A model generated the notes under the pieces. It had not been told where the DNA came from. It worked only from the letters and a program-made list of their open reading frames with translations, and did no database searches. From NCBI GenBank assembly GCA_947641735.1, contig CANRQR010000010.1, positions 1 to 39,298 of the forward strand: DNA of 39,298 nucleotides, given 5' to 3'. Below are positions 6,299 to 13,362 of this stretch, one piece after another (position 1 is the first letter of the stretch; every line of letters begins with the position of its first letter). The translations under genes were made by a program, and so were the position numbers. The DNA is from an uncultured Lactobacillus sp. (GTDB taxonomy: Bacteria; Bacillota; Bacilli; Lactobacillales; Lactobacillaceae).

Positions 6299-7291
6299 CT
6301 AAAAATTGATAATTACTTTCCCAAGACTTTTTCTTTGCGCAACATCTGCCAAGGCCAGATTGACTTCAGTAAGGGAATATTGATTTCCAATGAGGGGATG
6401 AATTTGGTTCTTCTCTAAAATCTTAGCAGCTTCCTTGAGCTGTTGACCATTAGCTTGAACGAAGATGAAGTGGTAGTTTTGGTTGCGTTTTTTGGCTTCT
6501 TTTTCAATTTTGCGAGCAGCTACATTAAAAAGCAGTTCCTTAGCTAATCCCATGTTCATTTTCTTAGCAAATTCTCTATTTGGCATCCCTTTTAGCGAAA
6601 CAATCTCGCCGCCATCTTTAAGAATAGAAAGTTGCTTAACAGTTTCTTCTCCACCTATTGTATCAATGACTGCATCCACATTAGCGACAGCTTTGGTATA
6701 ATCTTCGGTTTTATAATTGAGAAATTTTTCAACGCCTAGTTTTTCTAAACGAGCACGACTAGTTTCGTTTCCTGTAGTAATAACTTTGTAGCCTTGCGCA
6801 ATTGCTAAAGGAATTGCCATTGCGCCAAAACTTCCGGATCCTCCGGATATGAAAAGAGTTTGCCCAGCTTTTAGATTCAAAAGTTGAAAAGCCTGCATCG
6901 CTGTTAATGTAGTTAAAGGAACAGCGGCAGCTTCTTGATCACTTAAGTATTCAGGAGCTTTAGCCACAGCTTTTTCATTAATCACAATTTTTTGAGCAAA
7001 AGCGTTATTTACTGGATTACGTGCAAAAATACGGTCGCCAATCTTGAAGTTAGTAACTTTAGGACCAATTTTTTCTATAATTCCAACAAATTCATTTCCC
7101 ATAGTTTGAGGTAACTTGTACGGAACAACCAATTTAAGATCACCATGAGAGATAAGGTTGTCTAAAGGATTAACGGCTGCAGTTTTGGTTCTGATAAGTA
7201 AGTCATGTGCACCAAGTGGCTGAGAATTAACATCTCGAATTTCAATTAACGGATCTTTTTTATCGTATTTAATTAGTTGGGCTGCCTTCAT
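6299..7291 (-). CDS. zinc-free MDR-family NADP-dependent oxidoreductase
   Basis: The 330-residue enzyme belongs to the medium-chain dehydrogenase/reductase superfamily, quinone oxidoreductase branch. The N-terminal GroES-like domain contains AAVNPLDNLISHG and MGNEFVGIIEKIG. The Rossmann dinucleotide loop is SGGSGSFG (149-156), and the C-terminus ends SLGKVIINF. The Cys and His ligands for catalytic and structural zinc are absent, as in NADPH:quinone reductases and enoyl reductases. Likely role: NAD(P)H-dependent reduction of quinones or reactive alkenals in the cytosol. The start codon lies inside the 3' end of the upstream Rrf2 gene (23-nt overlap), so it is almost certainly under that regulator's control. 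Confidence 0.9.
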   Translation of the reverse strand: MKAAQLIKYDKKDPLIEIRDVNSQPLGAHDLLIRTKTAAVNPLDNLISHGDLKLVVPYKLPQTMGNEFVGIIEKIGPKVTNFKIGDRIFARNPVNNAFAQKIVINEKAVAKAPEYLSDQEAAAVPLTTLTAMQAFQLLNLKAGQTLFISGGSGSFGAMAIPLAIAQGYKVITTGNETSRARLEKLGVEKFLNYKTEDYTKAVANVDAVIDTIGGEETVKQLSILKDGGEIVSLKGMPNREFAKKMNMGLAKELLFNVAARKIEKEAKKRNQNYHFIFVQANGQQLKEAAKILEKNQIHPLIGNQYSLTEVNLALADVAQRKSLGKVIINF

Positions 7292-7718
7292 GATTTCTAC
7301 TTCTTTCTAATTGTTTCAGTCTATCAATTACGTCTGCTAAAGTATCATGTTGCAAAGAATGCTGGAGCCTTTTTTCGGCATCATCTAAAAATGGAAAGAC
7401 GGCGTTAACAATGTTGCGACCGACAGGACATTCTGCATTTGCATTTTGGTGAACTTGAAAAATATGAGGGTTCTCTTCTTCAACAATTTTATAAATAGTG
7501 AGGAGATCTAAATCACCAGGATCGACTAGTAATTGAATTCCGGTTTTTCCACGGTGGCTCTCGATAATTTTATGATCTTTGAGTAGACTCATTATTTTCC
7601 GAATATAACTTGGATTCGTGCCAACGCTTTTCGCAATGTCAACTGAATTGATTGGATGTGGACTAAGCGCAATCATAGATAGAATGTGAATTGCAATAGA
7701 AAATTTGGTATCTTTCAT
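7269..7718 (-). CDS. Rrf2-family transcriptional regulator
   Basis: The 149-residue protein has an N-terminal winged helix typical of Rrf2 proteins (KFSIAIHILSMIALS, then the recognition region SVGTNPSYIRKIMSLL at about 31-46, then RGKTGIQLL). It lacks the three-Cys Fe-S cluster motif of IscR/NsrR; the only cysteine is Cys97 in AECPVGRN. This resembles redox-sensing Rrf2 members such as YwnA- or CymR-like proteins. Gene order and the 23-nt overlap make the MDR oxidoreductase its probable target. A perfect palindrome 22 bp upstream of its start codon (7740-7762) is a likely autoregulatory operator. Sensing of electrophiles or thiol stress via Cys97 is inference. Confidence 0.88.
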   Translation of the reverse strand: MKDTKFSIAIHILSMIALSPHPINSVDIAKSVGTNPSYIRKIMSLLKDHKIIESHRGKTGIQLLVDPGDLDLLTIYKIVEEENPHIFQVHQNANAECPVGRNIVNAVFPFLDDAEKRLQHSLQHDTLADVIDRLKQLERSRNHEGSPTN

Positions 7719-7739
7719 CTAAAATACTCCTAAGTACAT

Positions 7740-7762
7740 AATGTATCTTTCACTGATACATT
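7740..7762 (-). promoter_or_regulatory. candidate Rrf2 operator
   Basis: Perfect dyad AATGTATC-N7-GATACATT upstream of the Rrf2 gene. On the minus strand TTGACG (forward 7781-7786), a 17-bp spacer and TAATGT (forward 7758-7763) could form the promoter, so the dyad would cover the -10 element and the start site. Confidence 0.6.
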
Positions 7763-7786
7763 ATTATATAAAATGAAAGACGTCAA

Positions 7787-8027
7787 ATAAAACAGAAATA
7801 GATTTCTAGATAAGCAAGTTGTTGTGATTGATTTACGATGATTAAATAATATATTAAGACTAATGTGCGAATTCTCTTGGCTAGAAATAAAACAAGACGT
7901 ATTATTGCGAACGAGACTTTTATTTTAGTATTTGGTAAATTTGAAAAAAGATTTATGTTGGATATGCAACTGATAATTTAAGCTGTTTTCTATATAAGAG
8001 GCTAACAATAAAAAATAGGAGGAGAAT
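7787..8027. other. intergenic stretch without a supported gene
   Basis: With the promoter/operator above this makes a 309-bp gap between divergent genes. It holds AT-rich sequence, an open frame of about 40 codons near 7860-7980 without a credible start or ribosome site, and at its right end the AGGAGG site of the alkyltransferase gene. No repeat or RNA structure is evident. Confidence 0.5.
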
Positions 8028-8516
8028 ATGAGAAAAAAGAGGATGGAAAAGGTTAGTCAATTAACTTTGAAGACACCAATAGGATTACTGCAGATAATTG
8101 CTACTGATGAAGCAATAGTCAGCATAAAACCTACTGGTCATGTAGAAAATATAGTGGGAAATGAAGCAGCAAATAAGTTAGCTCAAGAGTGTAAGGTAGA
8201 GCTAACAGAGTATTTTGCTGGAAAAAGAAAAAAATTTGATCTTCCTTTGAAGCAAGAAGGAACACAATTTCAAAAGAAAGTGTGGCAAGAACTTAAACAA
8301 ATTCCTTATGGGGAGACAAAAACTTACGGTGAGATTGCTAAATTAATAGATAAGCCAAAGGCTGCGAGAGCTATTGGAAGGGCCACTCACAATAATTCGA
8401 TTATGATTTTGATTCCCTGTCACCGAGTTGTCGGCGCAGATGGAGGTCTAACTGGCTATGCCTATGGTACGAAAGCAAAAAAGTTTTTACTTGAGCTTGA
8501 AAGGAAAAATAAATGA
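8028..8516 (+). CDS. ogt: methylated-DNA--protein-cysteine methyltransferase
   Basis: The 162-residue protein repairs O6-alkylguanine by transferring the alkyl group to its own cysteine, a suicide reaction. The active-site motif IPCHRVVG holds the acceptor Cys131. The helix-turn-helix DNA-binding segment TKTYGEIAKLIDKPKAARAIGRA (split about 97-119) carries the arginine finger, and the C-terminus GLTGYAYGTKAKKFLLELE is typical of the family. The protein is at normal length for Ogt/MGMT. A strong AGGAGG site five bases before the ATG supports this start; Met6 is an alternative. Its stop codon overlaps the ATG of a degraded P-loop kinase gene (ATGA), suggesting a former two-gene operon. Confidence 0.93.
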   Translation: MRKKRMEKVSQLTLKTPIGLLQIIATDEAIVSIKPTGHVENIVGNEAANKLAQECKVELTEYFAGKRKKFDLPLKQEGTQFQKKVWQELKQIPYGETKTYGEIAKLIDKPKAARAIGRATHNNSIMILIPCHRVVGADGGLTGYAYGTKAKKFLLELERKNK

Positions 8517-9029
8517 TTGTACTAATAACTGGTGCATCCCATACTGGAAAAACTACTCTGGCACAGCATTTACTTGAAAAATATAAATACCCATATTTAT
8601 CTTATTGATCATTTAGAGATGGGGACGATCCGTACTGAGTACAAAAAGCTTACACCTAAAGATGATAATCAACTTACGAACTATTTGCGGCCGATTGTAT
8701 GAGAAATGATTAAAACTGCGATTGAGAATGAACAGAATTTAATTGTTGAGGGATGATATATTCCTTTTGACTGGCAAAATTATTTTGATGAAAAATATTT
8801 AGAGCAGATTAAATATTATTGTCTTGTAATGAGTAAAAAATATATCGAGAATAATTTTGCAAATATTAAAAAATATGCAAATAAAATCGAAAATCGGTTA
8901 GACGATAATTGATCAATAGAGGATATCTTAGAAGATAATACTCATTATTTACAAATGGCTAAAAAGTATGGTTTAAACTATGTACTAATTAATGAGCAGT
9001 ATAAGATTGAGATTGATTTGGATGATTAG
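8513..9029 (+). pseudogene. degraded P-loop ATPase/kinase gene
   Basis: The frame opens with a convincing start (ATGA overlap with ogt) and a Walker A P-loop, ITGASHTGKTTLAQHLLEKY. It then needs a one-base shift near 8600-8606 to continue as IDHLEMGTIRTEYKKLTPKD. The rest reads coherently to a TAG at 9027-9029, but three in-frame TGA codons interrupt it at 8700, 8754 and 8910. The remaining text (NLIVEG, PFDWQNYFDEKYLEQI, KYYCLVMSKKYIENNF, KKYGLNYVLI) looks like the small adenylate-kinase-like or 2-phosphoglycerate-kinase-like proteins of Firmicutes. The frameshift plus three stops make a functional product very unlikely. All three stops could come from CGA to TGA changes. Confidence 0.85.
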
Positions 9030-9143
9030 AAAAGTAAAAACTCAGCTGGTTAATAAGTAATTAAGGACTAAAAAGCTTTATATGTTTTTATTGTCTGCTA
9101 TATAGAGAAAATATAAGATATTAATTTTTGTACCATATAAAAC

Positions 9144-9181
9144 AAAAAAGCTCCCGTTCAATTTGAACGAGAAGCTTTTTT
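9144..9181. terminator. bidirectional terminator
   Basis: Long interrupted stem AAAAAAGCT (9144-9152) with AGCTTTTTT (9173-9181) and inner CGTTCAA with TTGAACG. A/T-runs on both sides allow it to serve the pseudogene side and the convergent His-rich gene. Confidence 0.8.
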
Positions 9182-9695
9182 ACTTAGTTAATTTATGTAC
9201 TTTATGAGCCAAAACCATTTCTTTGTTTCGATCTTCATAAATTGCGTCTTTTACGTAGTTCCAGGGTGCCATTAGGCGACCTTTATTGTTTTTACGGAAA
9301 AGAAAGTCAGCATGATGATTTTCAAGGTGACGTAGATATCTTTTAGCATTTTGAACCTGAGTATGATGCTTTAGATTTAAGCGAGGTTCAAAATCAATAA
9401 TTTTATGATCAGCATTAAAGACTGGTCTTACTTTATGGTGCCAGTGACGAGCACTAGCAACATGACGACTAACTTTTTTACCAGCTTCAACAATATTTTC
9501 TTTAGTGGCTAAACTATTCCGATCTTTTAACTCTGCATGTGGATCTAGATAATAGTTTCCTAAACCATCTTGACGATAAAGACGTAACTTTTTGAATGAT
9601 TTATTATTTTTATCCGTCTTCACTTCAATAACGTCACCATTGGTATGGTTCATTAAATACATGTGATGTTTTTTAGTGTAATTTACACTCTTCAT
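9180..9695 (-). CDS. hypothetical His-rich basic protein
   Basis: This 171-residue protein was not recognised. It has no signal peptide or membrane helix, is strongly basic, and holds 16 histidines, several in pairs (KKHHMY, HWHHKV, LKHHTQ, ENHHAD). The N-terminal part has short strands (MYLMNHTNGDVIEVKT, KLRLYRQDGLGNYYLDP), while the C-terminal part looks helical (QNAKRYLRHLENHHADFLF). Nucleic-acid or metal binding would fit the composition but is not shown. It is monocistronic, with a TATAAT-like element and an AAAGGGGTG ribosome site upstream and a terminator overlapping its stop codon. Codon use and GC look like the surroundings, and clean coding structure argues that it is real. Confidence 0.7.
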   Translation of the reverse strand: MKSVNYTKKHHMYLMNHTNGDVIEVKTDKNNKSFKKLRLYRQDGLGNYYLDPHAELKDRNSLATKENIVEAGKKVSRHVASARHWHHKVRPVFNADHKIIDFEPRLNLKHHTQVQNAKRYLRHLENHHADFLFRKNNKGRLMAPWNYVKDAIYEDRNKEMVLAHKVHKLTK

Positions 9696-9837
9696 GATCA
9701 GAAATTCACCCCTTTATATATCTTATGAATCTATATTATAGACGCATTTTAAAATAAAGTATAGTGATTAAATTAGTACTTTAAGTATTTGTAAGAATAC
9801 AAAAAAAGTTAATTAATGCTTCTAAAAAGAAAACAAT

Positions 9838-9870
9838 AAAGACAGTTAGAGATTCATTCTAACTGTCTTT
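9838..9870 (-). terminator. terminator of the frc-oxc operon
   Basis: Perfect stem AAAGACAGTTAGA (9838-9850) with TCTAACTGTCTTT (9858-9870) around a 7-nt loop. On the minus strand it is followed by ATTGTTTTC and sits about 20 bp after the frc stop codon. Confidence 0.8.
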
Positions 9871-9890
9871 ATTAAATATTTAAAAGCTAA

Positions 9891-11249
9891 TTAGTGTTCT
9901 TTGCCGTCGATAATAACATGAACACGTGGGTTCTTAGGACCTTTAGCTTTAGAGATAACGCCTTTGTTAACTAGGTCTTCAATTTGATCAGGATCATAGC
10001 CTAACTTAGTTAAGATTTCCTTGTTGTTTTCACCAAGGTCAGGTGCTCGATCGTAAGATGGAGTGTAATTTGAAAGAGTAAATGGAAGTCCAATAGTCTT
10101 GAAGTCACCACGATTACCACCTTGATCAATGGTAACAATAGCACCATCTTTGTTTAAATCAGGATCATTTTCAAGTTCATGCCAGTCAAGAACAGGACCA
10201 ACTGGAACACCAGCAGCACCAAGCTCTTTAGTCAAAGTATATTTATCATATTGCTTAGTGTAAGCTTCAATTAATGGATAAAGTTCTTCCTTGTGTAATT
10301 GACGGTGTTGCCAGTCAATGAATCTTGGATCTTCTTCCCATTCCGGATGTCCCATTGCTTCACAAAGCTTATCCCACTTCTTGTTTTCGTTTTGAACAAC
10401 GATGTAAACATAAGCATTTGGATCAGTTTCCCAACCTTTAGCCTTATAGCACCAACCAATAACTTGTCCACCTTCAGTATTTTCTGCACGTGGAATTGCT
10501 TTACCCCATTTCCAGTCAGGGTAGACAGCGTAGTGAGGAAGAGCACCTAAGTTGTCTAACATGATTTGGTCACGTAATTTAATACGACAAAGGTTTAATA
10601 CGGCGTCTTGCATTGATTGGTAAACAAAGGTACCTTCACCAGTGTGTTCACGTTGAAGTAGGGCTGCTAAAATACCGATAGTTAAGTGCATCCCAGAGTT
10701 TGAGTCACCTAAGGCTGCAGCAGATTGAGTAGGAACATTGTCTTCACCTTTGTTCCAACCGGTTGCAGAAGCAGCACCACCAGCAGATTGAGCAACTGGT
10801 TCAAATGCCTTAACATTTTCAAAACGTGATCCTTGGTTAAAACCTTTTAATGAAGCGTAGATTAATCTAGGATTCATTGCATGAAGCTTTTCCCAGCCAA
10901 AACCATTTCTATCAGCAGAACCAGGAGCAATATTTTCTACGAATACGTCGGCTTTTTTAATTAAGTCGTACATAATCTTTTTACCTTCTGGAGTTTTAAT
11001 ATCAACAGTTAAAGACTTCTTATTAGCATTTAGTTGGAGGAAGTAAAGACTCCATGAATCCTTGATATCAAGTAATTCATTTCTTGTCGGGTCCCCAGTA
11101 TTAGTACGTTCAATTTTAATAACTTCAGCTCCAAGCCACGCTAAAAGTTGAGTACATGAAGGGCCGGATTGAACTTGAGTCCAGTCAACTACTTTAATTC
11201 CTTTTAATGGAGCATATTCATTTTGTTCGTTTTTTTCATTCTCACTCAT
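9891..11249 (-). CDS. frc: formyl-CoA:oxalate CoA-transferase
   Basis: The 452-residue class III CoA-transferase moves CoA from formyl-CoA to oxalate, giving oxalyl-CoA and formate. Family landmarks are GIKVVDWTQVQSGPSCTQ near the N-terminus, the ADVFVENIAPGSADR segment, and ALGDSNSGMH containing Asp182, which aligns with the catalytic Asp169 of the Oxalobacter enzyme. Other landmarks are MQDAVLNLCRIKLRDQ and a C-terminal PSYDRAPDLGENN. Slightly longer than the 428-residue Oxalobacter protein because of N- and C-terminal extensions. It lies five bases downstream of oxc on the same strand, forming an operon for cytosolic oxalate degradation that can consume a proton per turnover and support acid tolerance. 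The assignment over other CaiB/BaiF members is supported by the oxc neighbour. Confidence 0.95.
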   Translation of the reverse strand: MSENEKNEQNEYAPLKGIKVVDWTQVQSGPSCTQLLAWLGAEVIKIERTNTGDPTRNELLDIKDSWSLYFLQLNANKKSLTVDIKTPEGKKIMYDLIKKADVFVENIAPGSADRNGFGWEKLHAMNPRLIYASLKGFNQGSRFENVKAFEPVAQSAGGAASATGWNKGEDNVPTQSAAALGDSNSGMHLTIGILAALLQREHTGEGTFVYQSMQDAVLNLCRIKLRDQIMLDNLGALPHYAVYPDWKWGKAIPRAENTEGGQVIGWCYKAKGWETDPNAYVYIVVQNENKKWDKLCEAMGHPEWEEDPRFIDWQHRQLHKEELYPLIEAYTKQYDKYTLTKELGAAGVPVGPVLDWHELENDPDLNKDGAIVTIDQGGNRGDFKTIGLPFTLSNYTPSYDRAPDLGENNKEILTKLGYDPDQIEDLVNKGVISKAKGPKNPRVHVIIDGKEH

Positions 11250-11254
11250 TTTAA

Positions 11255-12991
11255 TTACTCCTTATCAATTTTTTCTTGTTCAGCTTCTTCAAGAGGCTTT
11301 AAGTTTAATGATGGGTTCAAATTACCGATGTGACCTGACTCTTTACCCATTGATGGATCAATTTGGACATCGATAACACTTGGACGTCCTGATTCAACTG
11401 CTGTAGCAAAGGTATCTTTCATTTCTTGGTAATTAGTTACGTAATAGTTGTCACCGCCAAAAGCTTTGGCAATTAGATCATATCTACCAGTTGGATCAAG
11501 TGTTGTTGGACCTAATTGGTTAGGCACCACATTGTCGACCCCGTTGTAAATACCACCGTTGTTAATAACGACCACAGTAATTGGTAGGTTGTACCGACAC
11601 ATAGTTTCAACATCCATACCATCAAAACCAAATGCACTATCTCCGTCTAAGGCAACAACATGTTTGCCAGTCTCGATAGCGGTGGCAATGGCATAACCCA
11701 TACCAATGCCCATGACGCCCCAAGTACCAGTATCAAGTCTGTGACGAGGGAGTTTCATACCGATCATGTCACGACCAATATCAAGAGTATTAGCACCTTC
11801 ACTTACAAGATAAGTATCTGGATGTTCTTGGAAGTATTCGTTAATAGGTTCAATAGCGCCATAATAACCAAATTCTGGGTTAGTTTCACCACCTTTAATT
11901 CTCTTGGCAAACTTAGCATCATTCTTGGCAGTATCTTGGGCAATAGCGTCAAGCCAATCGGAAGGTACTTTATAGCCAGTTGCAGTAAGAGCTGGGACTA
12001 ACTTGTTTAAAATAGAGGTTAAGTCACCTTGAAGCGGAGCAGAAATCTTTTGAGAAGAATCGAATTGAGTTGCATCGATATCTAATTGGATGAATTTTGC
12101 ATCAGGGTTAAATTGTGGTGCATCTCCATATGAAAGCATCCAGTTTAATCTAGCACCAATTAAAATTACGACATCAGCACCCTTTAAGGATAATGAACGA
12201 GCTGCAGCTGCAGAGTGTTTATCATCATCAGGTACCAATCCCTTAGCCATAGACATCGGTAGAAATGGAATATCAGTTTTATTAATTAACTCTTGGACTT
12301 GTTTTTCAGTTCTGTCATAAGCTGCACCTTTACCAAGAATGATTAAAGGCTTTTTAGCTTGTTTAATAATATCAACTGCACGATTAATTGCTTCATCACT
12401 TGGCTCTTGCAGAGGAGCTGGATCAACTAATTTATAGACTCCCATGTTCTTTTCACCGAGATCATTGTTAAGTTGAGCAATAGTATCAGCTGGTAAATCA
12501 AGATAAACACCACCAGGTCTACCGGAAACAGCAGTACGAATTGCACGGGCAACTGCTAAACCAACATCTTGTGCTCGATCAACACGATATGCCTTTTTAC
12601 AGAAAGGTTTAGCAACATTGTATTGGTCTAATCCTTCGTAATCACCTTGGGATAAATCAATAATGTGGCGTTCTGATGATCCAGAAATCATAATTAATGG
12701 AAAACAATTCTTAGTAGCTTGAGCTAAAGCAGTTAATCCATTTAAAAAACCTGGAGCAGATACAGTCATAGCTACACCAGGTTTTTTAGTTAAAAATCCA
12801 GCAGCTGCGGCAGCGTCTACGGCAGAGTCTTCACGACGAAAGCCATAATACTTCATTCCCTTTAATTCAGACAATCTTGCTAAATCTGTAATTGGGATTC
12901 CCACAACTCCGTATAGGTTGTTAATACCATTTTTTTGTAAAGCGTCAATTAATAAACTGGCACCCGTTCTGCTTAGAGAGTCATCTACCAT
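11255..12991 (-). CDS. oxc: oxalyl-CoA decarboxylase
   Basis: The 578-residue thiamine-diphosphate enzyme decarboxylates oxalyl-CoA to formyl-CoA and CO2. The ThDP-activating Glu54 lies in RREDSAVDAAAAAG. The central FAD/ADP-like domain spans about 195-340, and the cofactor-binding motif runs from GDS (450-452) to NN (477-478). Length and motifs fit Oxc rather than acetolactate synthase, and the frc gene five bases downstream settles the assignment. Together Frc and Oxc cycle CoA between formate and oxalate, so net reaction is oxalate plus H+ to formate plus CO2. An AGGT-type ribosome site precedes the ATG. The 371-bp upstream region, shared with a divergent transporter, probably carries its regulation. 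Confidence 0.95.
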   Translation of the reverse strand: MVDDSLSRTGASLLIDALQKNGINNLYGVVGIPITDLARLSELKGMKYYGFRREDSAVDAAAAAGFLTKKPGVAMTVSAPGFLNGLTALAQATKNCFPLIMISGSSERHIIDLSQGDYEGLDQYNVAKPFCKKAYRVDRAQDVGLAVARAIRTAVSGRPGGVYLDLPADTIAQLNNDLGEKNMGVYKLVDPAPLQEPSDEAINRAVDIIKQAKKPLIILGKGAAYDRTEKQVQELINKTDIPFLPMSMAKGLVPDDDKHSAAAARSLSLKGADVVILIGARLNWMLSYGDAPQFNPDAKFIQLDIDATQFDSSQKISAPLQGDLTSILNKLVPALTATGYKVPSDWLDAIAQDTAKNDAKFAKRIKGGETNPEFGYYGAIEPINEYFQEHPDTYLVSEGANTLDIGRDMIGMKLPRHRLDTGTWGVMGIGMGYAIATAIETGKHVVALDGDSAFGFDGMDVETMCRYNLPITVVVINNGGIYNGVDNVVPNQLGPTTLDPTGRYDLIAKAFGGDNYYVTNYQEMKDTFATAVESGRPSVIDVQIDPSMGKESGHIGNLNPSLNLKPLEEAEQEKIDKE

Positions 12992-13362
12992 AACGTACCT
13001 CCATGGTAATGATAAATATTACTTTTTTATATAAAGGCGCTATTCCAATAAGGGATGCGTACACCTAATTTATAGCTTTTTTTGAATTGGTTAGCAAGAA
13101 AAATACTATAAAAAAACTTTTATCTTAAGATAAGGGAAGAAATGAAATACATACGTATATGTTAATAATTTTCTTTAAAATTAACGGTATTAAGAATGTT
13201 ACGAGGCAATTAATGTATAGAAAATTAAAAATAACGATTTTAGTTAAATTCGAAAAATCTTTCGCTTGCTTATATCTGGATTAAGTTTATATTTAAGATT
13301 GCGATGAAGAATAATTTCATCGGGAAATATTAGACTGGTCAGATTATGAACGAGGTATAGAG
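12992..13362. promoter_or_regulatory. 371-bp divergent control region between oxc and the AEC transporter
   Basis: No credible gene is present. The region holds a perfect 14-bp palindrome TTATCTTAAGATAA (13120-13133), an ATACGTAT core near 13150, and a perfect dyad CGATGAA-N7-TTCATCG (13302-13322) 40 bp before the transporter ATG. A 23-codon frame at 13213-13284 has a weak GAGG site but no other support. The length and the palindromes suggest controlled expression of both transcription units. Confidence 0.55.

Noticed and set aside
7860-7980. Open frame of about 40 codons reading like VRILLARNKTRRIIANETFILVFGKFEKR
   Set aside because: No ATG, no ribosome site and an upstream stop; possibly a gene remnant, but nothing supports translation or homology.
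8513-9029. UGA recoding as Trp or selenocysteine
   Set aside because: A frameshift is also needed, no SECIS-like element was seen, and normal genes in the window end with TGA.
10271-12320. Overlapping reading frames on both strands within frc and oxc
   Set aside because: They lie within strongly conserved enzyme genes, have no ribosome sites and are antisense or frame-shifted shadows.
13213-13284. 23-codon frame in the oxc/AEC control region with a weak GAGG site
   Set aside because: No promoter, terminator or regulatory codon pattern nearby; chance frames of this size are common in AT-rich DNA.
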